Positions 25,988-37,508 of a stretch of DNA of 64,000 bases are shown here, in pieces. Below the pieces are notes generated by a model. The model had not been told where the DNA came from and did no database searches. It was given only the letters and a program-made list of their open reading frames with translations. The stretch is from Gordius sp. MW1 (lineage: Eukaryota > Nematomorpha > Gordioida > Gordea > Gordiidae), in contig OZ038529.1 in the NCBI GenBank assembly GCA_964036665.1, positions 21,524,060-21,588,059 on the forward strand, written 5' to 3'. The position numbers were made by a program, and so were the translations under genes. Positions within the stretch are counted from its first letter, which is position 1, and the number at the start of each line of letters is the position of its first letter.

Positions 25988-27072
25988 AATTTTATTTATA
26001 TAATACAAAACTGTATTCTGTATAATTTATGCTTATTTTACAAAAATTAGATGCAATCATATGACAAGTTTTTGTTATCTATAAGTATCGATATCTATGA
26101 GTTTGCTTTATATTCGAGTGGCGCGAGAGCTGGGTTGATAAGCTATTCAAAGAAACCTATAAGTGTTAAAATATCACTTTATAAGCCGATCGCCATTAGT
26201 CATAATAAAATATTTAAGGAAAAGGGGTATTAAGAGTTTACGCTATTAATTAAAAGCTGTCAATTTCAAAGGAACAATGTGCTCTGATCAGGAAAGATTT
26301 ATTATAATTAATGATATTGGGATGAATTCTAGCAAACTTATATTTGACGATCTAGCCAATTTGTAAACAAACATGCGATCTAATATGTTTTAAAATTATT
26401 TAAATATAAATTGTAGAAATTTTTAAAGTTTTATTACTTCTTTTATTCCTTTCACAATTTTAGATTTTTGATCTTCTATGTTTTGTATGTTTGTAAGGTT
26501 ACGAGTTAGAAAAAATTCACCTAATCTCACTCAAAAAATTGAGCAGGATTATTTATAAATTCTAGGGACGAAAACAAAATACTTATTGATGAAGATATAA
26601 ATTTTGATACAAGTTTTTTTCTTTCCTCTTTAAGGTTAAATTTAATGCTTTTTACACAAATATTAATGTTATGTTACAGCGATGTTTATCATTTTCAATC
26701 ATTAGACTCTTAGAACTTATTATGTATTTATGGTAAATTAATATTTCGATAATTTTCAACACCTCTGTGTTTAAATTTGGTCGATGTATTAATAGAACAA
26801 AATCTTGATTTTTAAACTTTTGATTTCTATAACTAATTTAAAAAAGTTAATATAGACAGCAGCTCACCCTTGTTCCCTCCTCGGAATTTCTTAAATTTGA
26901 AAATCTTGTTTTAATACTCTCTTTAATTTTATTATGAATTAAGCCGTAAAAAATATACATTAGCGATTGACCAAGCAGCCAAGTTAATATCATGTTAAAA
27001 CTGTCCTAGTAAATTATTGCAATTTACGTTGTTTTATTCCACAAAAAATTTTAATCATTTTTTTAAAAGTAG
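25988..27072. other. SMC6 3' flank; no gene supported
   Basis: AT-rich. The 60-codon plus-strand frame at 26051-26233 has no recognisable family. I searched here for exons corresponding to the N-terminal and protease part of the neighbouring ADAMTS-like paralogue and found none, so that copy seems 5'-truncated or decayed beyond recognition. Confidence 0.5.
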
Positions 27073-28544
27073 AACTGGACAAGGTTGGTGCTTGATAAAT
27101 AATGATGATTGATCAATCCTAACCTGACAAATCCTATAAGTCCCTATGATAAAATATGCATCCGCCATTATGGCCCAAAATCTAGTCTGGATTATCAAGT
27201 AAGGACTTTTAATAACATAAATAAATTTATTTTATATTTATCTTTAATAATATCTTCTGCTCAATAAAATTATAAAATTGTTCTATATTTTATCTAATTT
27301 TTAATTATTTTTTTTGAATTTCAAGGCATCTTCTTGTGAGATGGTCGTTTGTAAAACTAACACTAGTTTATATAAAATGGAATTACCAGCACTAGAGTAT
27401 ACCTCATGTGACACAAATATCAAACTTTCCTCTAGATTGACAAATAATGTTTGTTATATCTATTTTAATTTTAGAATTATCTTATAACGTTTTTTTAACT
27501 TTTATTTAATTTTATAATATAGTTTATATGATATTTTAATAATTTTATTACTCTATAATTTTAATGTATATTTTAAGTTTTGCTACAAAGAAAAATGTAG
27601 AGGTGAGTCCCCTAAACCAGATATTTACACTAAATGGACCGAATTGGTGGCCATTGTCCCTATCCCTTCCAAACTAGAACTAAAATATGCCCCAATAAGT
27701 TAATATTTTATTCTTCTCTTTTTACGCTAAAAACCCTAAAATATGTTTTATTTTGAAAATAATAGAAATGTTTTCTCTGAATTGAATGATTTTTAATTTA
27801 TTTAAATATGTTATAATAAGGAAAAGTTTTTTGATTTATTAAATATGTTAATATAATTTTTTTGTCGATAATTTACATTGTTTATAATCCATTGATTAAT
27901 ACTGCAGATAAACGGCTATTTTTAATTATCCGGTTGTTATAAAATTGCAATATGAAGTTTGTTTTTAAAAGCTAATCTTCATCTATTAAAAAAATTAAGT
28001 AATATTGCTGAAAAAAACTCATTATCCGTTAAATTATATTTTATAGGACACTAGATGAGGATGCTAAACCTTGCCATAATCAAGCAATTGAAATAAGACT
28101 ATGTCTGAGGGTATTTAATATTTTTTTCAATTTTTGTCATATAAAATATTAAATTTTATCTAATGTACATTTTTTATAGACAAATTGTTCAGATGTGTCC
28201 AGATTCAAGAGACAAACTAACGTTATTTGCAAAAGATTTTAAAAACTCTACCTACGTTCACAGTATACCTTACTAATTTATAAAAACCTTTATATCGTTA
28301 AATATGTATTAACAATTTTGCACAAATTCTTTTAATAATTCAATATTTTACACTTTACTTTTAGATTCACTCAAAATATTTTATTTTAGTAGCTTATTTA
28401 AAAAAATATCCATGCCTCGTCCTTTGCAAAAATGGTAAAAATACAGTAAAGACGATATTCAACGTTACAGATGGAACTTGGTTTCCCATGAAAAATGGAG
28501 GTCCGGGCATATGTCAAACCGGGATTTTTTACGTAAAATTTTAA
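27073..28544 (+). pseudogene. Decayed ADAMTS-like paralogue, C-terminal six exons
   Basis: Plus-strand exons matching exons 12-17 of the minus-strand gene 37422-29268, with the same intron phases: 27073-27198 (GWCLINNDD ... NPNLTNPISPYDK), 27326-27448 (SSCEMVVC ... PALEYTSC), 27578-27698 (FCYKEKC ... YTKWTE ... GGHCPYPFQTRTKICP, a thrombospondin type 1 repeat), 28047-28110 (PCHNQAIEIRLC), 28180-28262 (TNCSDVSRF ... STYVH), 28390-28544 (PCLVLCKNG ... VTDGTWF ... ICQTG ... YVKF stop). Lesions: stop plus frameshift in the first exon, a 1-nt loss at WTE(C)GGHC in the third, and a frameshift after VICK in the fifth. Donor and acceptor sites are mostly still GT and AG. The gene pair is convergent, 723 bp apart. 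It could still be transcribed, but a full-length product is not possible as read. Confidence 0.85.
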
Positions 28545-29267
28545 CGATCGTATAAATTATTTTTACCAATAATATTTTTTAAACCAACTTTTCAATTTTT
28601 TTAATATTAAATTAGACTAATCTTATTAATAGTTTTTAACACATGTACAATATTTATAAATCTAATAGGATCTTTCAATTAATCCGGTGTTTCCATATTG
28701 ATTGATTTATCCAAAGTCTCCAGATTATACATGACATTCAAAAATTAAATTGAACGTGAAAATTAAAGAGTTTATATGTAATAATATTATTTATTTATTT
28801 ATTTGTATTATACATAATATATAACTAATTTTTTCAAAATAAACACATATTTTTTGCATTTTTTTAATTACAAGGGCACTTTTTTAAAGTGCAAAATTAT
28901 ACAACTGATCAATTGAATTTTTATCATCCAAGTCCTGTTTTGGTATTAAATTGTATTTCCCGTTGTAGAAGTTTTAAATAAAGATTTGTGAGGTGAATAA
29001 ATCGAAATTCATTGCGGTGTGCAATAAATTTTGTTTTAAATTGTTGGAAGATTTGGAGTAAGAACATATTTCTAGTAATCCAAGATCGGCTATAAATTAA
29101 TAAAATTCAAAAAATTTATTTTTTGACCTATAACTTTATTAAAAAAAACATATGCACAAACATCGTTTGATACTATTTTTGATAAAAAATTTTATTTTTA
29201 AATAGTAGAAGCCTAATAAAGATAATTAATTTAGAATTTTTCAGATTTCTTGTATATAATCATAACA
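28545..29267. other. Spacer between the convergent ADAMTS-like gene and pseudogene
   Basis: AT-rich 3' flanks of both units. TTTATT at 29191-29196 is AATAAA on the minus strand, about 72 nt after the stop of the ADAMTS-like gene, and is a plausible polyadenylation signal. Nothing else is seen. Confidence 0.45.
29191..29196 (-). promoter_or_regulatory. Candidate polyadenylation signal of the ADAMTS-like gene
   Basis: AATAAA on the minus strand about 72 nt downstream of the TAG at 29270-29268. In DNA this AT-rich the hexamer is common, so only the position supports it. Confidence 0.3.
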
Positions 29268-32200
29268 CTATCTTACATAAGATGTTCCATTTAAGCAAAC
29301 TATGGGTTGCCCCTCGTAAACAAACCATGTACCATCGGTAACGTAGGTATCAGCTAGAGTTATAATTTCGTTGTCTGCGTTCTGGCATTTTAGCAAGCAA
29401 GGCGCCTCGGGAGTATAAACTATTTCAAATATTATATAAAATTTGTTAAAAAATAAAATTTCAATATTAATTTTAAATAAATTTTAAAAAGAAGAATATA
29501 CTCTGAACGAATGTACTGCTTGGATCATCATCTTTGCGACAGAGATCATTATTTAAATCAGTTAGTGCATTGGTTTCATTGCAATCGGCCTGTAGTGAAA
29601 TTTTGTTAAGTTAATTAATTAATTGTCAAATGTTGATGTAATAAAATAGAAATTTGTTTAGAAAGCTAGTCATGGGCATAGCCAGGGGGAGGCAGGGGCG
29701 GCAAAGTCCATAAATATTTTAAAATTTTATGTAATTATGGTTAAGATTTCGAAAAATTGTAATTTTGCCCTTCCCTAAATTATATTGCCCTCCTCTAGTT
29801 TCAATCCTGGATACGTCCATGAAGCTGGTCATATATTTTTCCTATTAAATAGTGTAAATTTGAGATAATATTGATTAAAAAAATTAGAGTTAAGCTTAGA
29901 GCATAGGGAGGAAAATTTATTTTCATAGATAATAAAATATATTTTTTTGAGTATTAATTGGATTTGAGATATTTCACCAAATGTTCGACTTTATAAACTC
30001 ATCTTTACAGGATTCTTAAATATTTCACTTGGCTTTGACAGCCTGAAATGAGTCTATCTAATCTAACACAAAACTAAAAAATTAATACAGTGTCCGGGCA
30101 CAATTCCATTTGAGTTTCATTTGGATCACAGGGAGGGATCGAATTATTCCCAGGGATTGGATCGATTCTAAATGGCAAGAATAAAAAAATGTTATGTAAA
30201 TCTTCAAAAAACTATGCATTTTTAAGTTTTAATTAATTGTTAAAAATTATTTAAAAACTCTTAAAATTTTTGATTACTTTTATAAACCTCAAATTTTAGG
30301 TTGCTCTCATTTATTGACAACAACAAGTTGGTTAGCTTTTACTATTTAATGTTGTTAGATAAAATACTTTGATCTAATTATTCAGTTTAAAATTAATTAT
30401 ATATAAGTCAATTAAAAAAATAAGCTGAAAAACTTGCAAAAACCGAGTAATTCAGATTTTTTCATTTTGAAATAATAATAATAAGACAACTTAGATTAAA
30501 AAATATATAGCATAAAAATATTAAAATCTTTACAAAGGGCATATCCTTGAGCGGGTTCTGAAAGGATAAGGGCAAAAGCCTTGACAATCTGACCATTGAG
30601 TATAAGCATTGTCATCCAATGTATCAGTATTTACACATCTTTTTTGGATGCAAAACTAACAAAGAAAAATTTTGAGGGTCTATTATAAATACATCCTACA
30701 AATAATTTTAATAAAATCCGCTTAATTCAGGTCATGTCTAGCTTTGTATACAATTTTAATATTCCAAATTTAGAAAATATTTTTTACATTTGGTCGAGCT
30801 ATCTATGCATTTGGAAATACTAAAAAAAACTAAAAACTAGATAAGCAGTTTTAACCATTTCTTTATAAAATTCGATAAAGATGCATATTATAGTATAGTT
30901 TAAAAAGGATTACAGTTTAAAATTCTAGATTTATGTTCCAAGATCAATGTCGTGATTAATTAAAAGTTGTTTTAATTAGTTTTGTCGTAAGAATATTTAT
31001 TTAATTGATTGTAAATAAACTGGTATCCTTAAAGTTTAATTATACATGGGCGTAGCCAGCATTGGAATTAGAGGGGGGCAAAAATGATTTAGGGAGGGGC
31101 AAAATGAACATTTTTAAATTACCCTTAATTTTAATAAAGTTTTGGATTTAGAGGGGAGAGCTGCCCCTCCCTGCACCCGCCGCTTGGCTACGCCCATGTA
31201 GGTGTAATTTCTAAATTCAAGTTCAAAATTTTGCGAAAATTACCTATGTATTAATTAAATTTAGGTTAAGCGATATATATAGGGAATATATCTACTAGGC
31301 TATCAAAAAACAACAAAAATTCCTTTATACAGTCAAAGCCGTTTAATTGCAAGGCCTTGGGGCTGAAAAAATTCGCGATTAACCGATATTTCGTGATTAA
31401 ACGATGTAAATAAAAGTATATTATGTACATTATATTAAATATCCATTTCTTACGCTTTGCAATAAAACGATATTTTATATAATTATCTGGTTGATTTAAG
31501 GACTCGAAAATGTTTGTGAATATTTGATATTGTACTATTAAGCGATTTGTCAATAAACGATGTTTTTGTTAATATTATCGTTTAAAAAAAAACAAAATGG
31601 CGGTTAACTTCGCGCAAATCCGATTTGCGATTAAGAAGTTTCGACTGTATCATCAATGTGTGAATTTTATCTTTACCGTGTTAGTAACTGTTTTAGACAG
31701 GACAGAACTGTTTTCTGATGTAATTGTACAAGGGCTATAGTCGAGAGCGGCTCTGTTGAGGCTTATAGATTGCAACCCGTTCGTGCAATTTAAATTTGCG
31801 CAAGAAGATTTCTAAAGCAAAAATAAGTTCAATATATAGAAAAAGTACAGGTAATATAATAATACATTAGACTATGAGTAATATATAAGAGTAAAACTAA
31901 TATTTAAAAACATTTTTCAATCATTTATTAATCTACTTCTTACTATGTTGTCATTTTATTAGGTAAAATGTCGTATTCTTCATAAATTTTATTAAAAAAT
32001 GTCAAAAAATTTACTGAATAATCAAGATTGTAACTGCTTCCAAACATGCTTTCACATTTTTGATCGTAGGGATTGCCTTGGTCCTTAGTTAAATTGGGAT
32101 ACAGCCATTTATCATTATTCAATAGACACCAGCCTTCGCTAGATCTAAAAATTGATATATACGCATAATTTCAAATTGAAATATATATTTAATAATAATG

Positions 32201-35200
32201 CCTAATAAAAGCCTTGTAATAAGATACTATTTGTCTATATGGCCAATCGGCCAAATTCATAATTACTTATTATTTATTGATCCTCAACTTAGTTGGATAT
32301 CTATTTTTAAAATATTATTAAAAATTAAATTAATAATTTCCCCTGAATCGTAAAAAAGAACCGCTCTGCCATTTCAGTCGCTTTGGATCGCTTAAAACTA
32401 TATGATTTTAACTACCCGAACCTTTAATACAAATTGTAAAAATCTTTAAAAAAATCGTTAAAAACAACTTTTAAGAGCATGGATAGTAAAAAAAGGTGAT
32501 TTCTTAATATTATAGATTAGCTATCCTAATATTATTTAACCATACTTGGGCGTAGCCAAGGAGGGGGGCAGGGAAAGACGGCTGCCCCCCATCTCTAAAT
32601 CCAAAAATTTGTGGAAATTTAACTAAAATTTCAAAAATTGTTCATTTAACGCCCCCCCCCTCTAATTCCAATGCTGGCTACGCCCATGAAACCATATTTA
32701 CCACCATTATTACTTTTAAGTTACACATTTATATACCTAAGAGCGCTCAATATATCACCCGGTTGGTAATCGGACCAAGTTGTATTATCAACGGTAACAT
32801 TATTATCAATTCCACTACCACTAACAAAAGTAACATCCTCATCTATGACTGGCTCCAATGTAACATCACCTGGATTGGGAACGGGCTTAACTCCTAACCT
32901 ATAAATTTTATGTAAAAACATTAAATGTTTTAAATTTTTTTTATGATTTTATTAAAATTTTAGACTAAAATTATACGAAAATTAAATATTTTGACTTTTT
33001 ATAGGGTTAAAAGTAAAACTTACATTCTGACTAATTGTATCGCTATGGCTTGGGCGGTCGGTGTGCCGTTATTTTGCACGATTATAGAATTATTTAACGT
33101 GGAGCATATTTGTCCATTATTCATCCTACCTAATAATTCATTGTAATGAAATAAAACAAATTATTTTATATTCCATTTTAAATTATAATAGAGGAAAAGT
33201 ATAAAGTCAATAAATTACTTTTACTGCTTTCCGGCACCTTTTTCCTATATAAATACGATTAATTTAACAATTGTGAATAAGAAAATAATTATAAAATATT
33301 GTGTTTTTCAAATTTTTCCCCCTTGCATTTAAACATTATTAAATAATAGTATTAAGATTTAATTTTTAGATTTAAAATTGCTCTTTGTGGGTTGCCTTTA
33401 CTTTGTAAGTAAAATACCGACTTGAAAGTTAAAATCTCTGCTCTTTGCTGTTTGAAATATAGTAAAATCATCCCATAACTTTGAACATGGCAATCTTCTT
33501 ATAGACGGCTAATTGAATAATATAATAAAGGGTACAAAATATTACAAAATTTATGTATAAAATAAAATAATATACTATTTTTATTTTTTTATTTTATCTA
33601 TTAAAATGTTTTACATCACATTACCGTGTAGATAAAGACTCCTGTTAGTGTGGCTCTTACGGTTATTTTGTCGCTTAAAGCGTGAAACAATTGATCGACC
33701 TGAAATTATTGTTTGAAAAAAAATCATTTTCATCCCATAAATATTAAATAACTTGCTAAGGTTTAAGGAATTAATATGATCTAATCCATCATTAATAAGT
33801 TGATTATGTGTAGTCAAATGTTTGAAATTAGTAAAAAATTAAATTGTACCCTTTCATTCCGCATTTAAAATGTGTAGCCAATGAATGTTAAAAGAGGAGA
33901 ACATAATTTTAAATTACTTAAACTCTAAAAACATGATCCCCCCTAAAAATTTAATTTTTACATACCAATTTCATGTTACATGCTAACAGATTAACGCGCA
34001 TAAAACTTCATTTTTTAGTTTTATTAAAAATTAAATTTATTTTACTGATTATTTTTATGTTGAAAAGCCATCCATAATAAATTACTGGTCTAATTCGCTT
34101 TTATTGACGTTAAAAATAGTATGTTAAAACTTAATTATTTCCAATATCTAGCTGGGTCCTTTACACAATATTTGGGCTTTAAATTTTTTTATTATATGTA
34201 ACTATTTTTAAACATTATAATAGGTAAGTAGGACAAGTTTAAATTGCTTGGTTTGTCGCCCTAACCTCAACCTAAATAATTTTTTAACCTTTTTAAATCG
34301 GAGCGAGAGCTAATATTTAGAGCAACCATCCAAATAAATATAACATCCAATGAAGTCACTATGGACTATATATAAAATAAAATAATTAACCTTTATTTTG
34401 TTAAATCGTTTTAATCGCCTAAATTTTTACATTTTAAAACTAATTTTCAGCTATACCTCTATTAAATAGAATTTCATTTTCTTCAATAATTAATACCCCG
34501 CGTCCAATGGCTTTCAATTCGCTGATATTTGGAGCTCCTTCTGTGAAAAAAGCCATTTTGATTAAGTATGAGGATCCAGTTTTTTCTAAATCACCCGATA
34601 TTCCTATTGCAACAACAACAAAGACTTCGATAAAAACATGGGTCATATATTAATTTTAGGATGGACCTGCAGCTATTAGGTAGGATTAACTATATATTGA
34701 GCGTTATGTAGAGTTATAAAAATTACGATTTACTAGATTGATTAATAATGAGTTACAAGTAAGAGCATGAGAACCTTAAGTAATAATTATTTTTATAATC
34801 AGAATTATTATTTTTATCTGTACAATTAAATTTTAATGATTTAAACTAACCAACACTTCTTTAAAGTCTATTATAGTAAAATAATTTAAAAACTTAACCC
34901 AAAAGTACGGGTTTATTAAAAAATTTAACTTTAAAGGCTAAAACTTATATGCTAGACTCAACAATTTTATAAAATCTTATCAATTAGCACATTAAGATAA
35001 AAATATGAGATAAAAAGACTATTTTTATCGTATTAACCATCTAATGTCGTTATGAGGGCTCTTTTAAAAGTAGGAATATATATATATTTGGAGTTAATTA
35101 ATAAATTGCGGTTATGTTAATATTTTTAAGAAGATATTTTTATTTTTTGAGACTTCATCTCCTTCCCCCCTTCCCCCCTGAAGATAGGTGTCCGAAATAT

Positions 35201-37422
35201 CACGTTCCATTTCCCTCTACTCAAATTATCAATCCTATTTCACCGTTTTTATACAACAATATTCACATAAACGGATTGACAATTCTTGGTCATAATAATA
35301 AACCCTTTTAGGAGTGCCGCAATTAAATTAAAAGTACACTTTAATTAGCCCCATCTATGGGGAATTTTAATTAAAGACTCATTTGACTTTTATATATCCC
35401 TATCTTTTTTAGCATGTGACTCGAAAATGATAACAAACATATAAAGTTTTCGCTCTTATTTTCTAGGCATATTCTAAGCGAGTTTGGTATATATTATTAT
35501 TTTAGGAATATGTTCTAAAATTAATGACTATACTTTTTCTACCTATTGTTGATTCAATATTACAAGTATTATTTCGCTAAATCCACTTTTTTGTGGCCCG
35601 ATATTAAAAGTAAATAACAAAACAGTATTATTGACCACAAATTGTCTCGGGTATATTAAAAGCCTCGTCAAGCAAGGGGGTAAATGGCAACTGCAATTAA
35701 AAATAATTATTAAAATAAAATTATTAATTAAAACATTGAACCTAGGTGTATCAAAGGTTTCTAAAGTGTTCCCAATATTTTCGAAATAATGAGCGGGCTA
35801 ATGATTTTTAATGCAAATAAAAAAGGTTAAACGACAGATTACAAAGCTTAGTCCTATATAAAATTCGAGAGAAACAGTTGTTTGAGGAGTTTATCAATTA
35901 ATTAAAACAAACAGGTCAGGAAATTAGGCAACAAATAACCAACGTTATTAAGTACCTGAGCCTCCAACCGGCTCCACACTTGTAGTTGGGATGGTAGTCA
36001 ATTCTGTTGTAGTTGATATCCCTGAACCAGTCTCATTTCGAAGAATGGCCTTAACAAATATGAGAGTCCCGTTCCTGAACACTATCACGACGTAATCATT
36101 TATGCCTAAAATTAAATCCGCTTTTGTTATTTCCACTCAATTAAGCTCATCTAGGGAAAATTTTGTGTATTTGCAGCTGTATGATCGAATAACTAAATTT
36201 GCGGTCTTAGATGTGAAACTAATTGCTTTACATGCTTTAAACTAAGTAAAAATGGCAAAAAAAGTCTGGACCTCAGACAATAGTTAGTCAATCAACAAGT
36301 ATATGTTGCCTTAATGGTTAAAAATAGCATTAGGATCAACTAATTTTTAAGATTTTTATCTTTTTAATATTAATTATAGATGTAAATGCTTTTCTTTAAT
36401 AGGATCAAAGACTTATTTTATTTTATTCAAATTGGAGCTTACAAACACTTTTTAAACGCTTGTAACATAAATTTTTTAAATTATAAAAAGTAATTGAATT
36501 TATTATCATTGCTCTATATCGAAGTTGTGATTTTTACTAATAATTAAAATTAATAAATTTTTATACTTATGACCATAAAGGGCAATAATCACAATAATAC
36601 TATTCCTAGATAATAGAGTCAATATTCACTTACAACCAGGTAGAGGTGTTCGCTCTATAAAACCCGGAGTATGATTGCTTTGAGTGGCGTTTTCTATAGA
36701 AATATCTCCTACGAAAATAATTATATTATAACTGTCAAAAGTTATAGGTTGAATAATTTTAGAATTCGATAAATTATATGTAATATTTATTACTAGGGGA
36801 TATCCCGTTAAGTCGCAAATTTTTTATTAGAGTATAAATGCCCATCTTCTCCGAAACAATTTTATACGATGGTCTTGGCGTAGTCGTCCTGACATCTTCA
36901 AAATCCATTTGTTCTTGCAAGTTTTCTATTGAAATATATCAAAATTCATTTAAGTATATATTATTTACCATAAGTTCCCTCGTCGCTTAGATTGGTTAGA
37001 GCGCCTAGAAATAAAATGTTGTTATTATTAAATTTATGTTTAGAAAATTAAATAGTAATCTTCTGACACAGAGTTAAGTAAATTCAATTGAATAAATAGG
37101 TTTAATAACTTTTAGGTATCGGTTCGTTTAAATTGTTATCTTCATATTTAAATCCTCCAGTTTCTTGATCAAATTGCAAAAAATTGCCTCCATACACTTT
37201 TTCTTCCGATACATAGTATTCTGGTTCTTCGAAAGCCATTTTATAACTCGTAGTTGTGATAGACAGACCATAGTTTTCAGCTTTAATAAAAAATAGAGTT
37301 TATATTATATTTAGAAAATATTTTTTCCACTTGATTATAAATAATTAAATATCAAACAACTTACAATCCGTTTGGGCGATAGTTAAAGAAACTAGATACA
37401 TAATAAGTAAGGGTGCAATCAT
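29268..37422 (-). CDS. Secreted ADAMTS-family pseudoprotease (HExxH lost), 17 exons
   Basis: Predicted secreted M12B-family protein, 604 aa. Exons in transcription order: 37422-37365, 37280-37110, 37004-36969, 36925-36794, 36708-36634, 36105-35956, 34624-34497, 33699-33625, 33244-33225, 33125-33024, 32898-32737, 32144-32015, 31811-31677, 30655-30534, 30167-30089, 29589-29502, 29419-29268. All introns are GT-AG, every junction is in phase and there is no stop. Signal peptide MIAPLLIMYLVSLTIAQ; prodomain about 20-207; reprolysin-like fold from SVFVVVAIG (208) through VDQLFHALSD and ATLTGVFIY; then NNGQIC and AIAIQLVRMLGV, which aligns on the HExxHxxGxxH helix as I311-Q312-L-V-R315-x-x-G318-x-x-P321. 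Disintegrin-like part 376-465 (WCLLNND, CANLNC, FCIQKRC); TSP1 from YTQWSDCQGFCPYPF (476); Cys-rich end PCLLKCQ ... VTDGTWF ... VCLNGTSYVR. Likely no proteolysis: a decoy, matrix or regulatory role is inference. The acceptor of exon 7 (TCGAAG) and the donor of exon 4 are the weakest calls. Confidence 0.87.
29671..29821. mobile_element. hAT-type MITE (CATGGGCGTAGCCA family), copy 5
   Basis: Ends CATGGGCATAGCCAGG and TGGATACGTCCATG. Flanking 8-mers AAGCTAGT and AAGCTGGT match at 7 of 8. It lies in the intron between exons 15 and 16 of the ADAMTS-like gene. Confidence 0.87.
31045..31198. mobile_element. hAT-type MITE (CATGGGCGTAGCCA family), copy 6
   Basis: Ends CATGGGCGTAGCCAGCATTG and TTGGCTACGCCCATG are well kept. 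The flanking 8-mers (TAATTATA / TAGGTGTA) share only half their bases. It lies in the intron between exons 13 and 14 of the ADAMTS-like gene. Confidence 0.83.
31330..31647 (-). mobile_element. pogo/Tc1-mariner-type MITE (CAGTCGAAAC family), copy 2
   Basis: Ends CAGTCAAAGC and GTTTCGACTG flanked by TA on both sides. About the same length as copy 1 (318 versus 323 bp) and inverted relative to it. It begins 29 bp past the donor site of ADAMTS-like exon 13 (31677). Confidence 0.85.
32545..32688. mobile_element. hAT-type MITE (CATGGGCGTAGCCA family), copy 7
   Basis: Ends CTTGGGCGTAGCCAAGG and TGGCTACGCCCATG. Flanking 8-mers TAACCATA and AAACCATA match at 7 of 8. It lies in the intron between exons 11 and 12 of the ADAMTS-like gene. 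Confidence 0.86.
35102..35440 (+). repeat. Dispersed repeat, copy 1 (pair with 58967-59160)
   Basis: Shares blocks with 58967-59160 in the same order: 'taatatttttaagaaga', then 'gtgccgcaattaaattaaaag', 'attagccccatctatg', 'gactcatttgac' and 'tagcatgtgactcgaaaatga'. This copy carries about 140 extra bases after the first block. No terminal repeats or coding capacity seen; class unknown. It lies in the largest intron (6) of the ADAMTS-like gene. Confidence 0.7.
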
Positions 37423-37500
37423 TTTAGATTTTAGTTTGAATTTAGGTTTATAGAGGTGTTAATAAATTTACAGGATTTTTAATTGCTATGCATTTTATTG

Positions 37501-37508
37501 TATATATA
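37501..37508 (-). promoter_or_regulatory. Candidate TATA box of the ADAMTS-like gene
   Basis: TATATATA about 80 nt upstream of the ATG at 37422 on the minus strand, which would place a start site near 37475. The region is AT-rich, so this is weak. A solo AATTGCTATGCATTTTATT word, like the left end of the Helentron-like elements, overlaps the expected start site at 37480-37498. Confidence 0.25.

Noticed and set aside
26940-26990. Possible pseudogene exon equivalent to the protease helix (LAIDQAAKLIS)
   Set aside because: Similarity to AIAIQLVRM is too short, a stop follows and no splice sites fit the expected phase.
34440-34646. Separate small gene starting MTHVFIEVFVVV with its own signal-like start
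   Set aside because: An acceptor at 34625 gives exact phase continuity with the upstream prodomain exon (35956) and downstream VDQLF exon, so it is better read as exon 7 of the ADAMTS-like gene.
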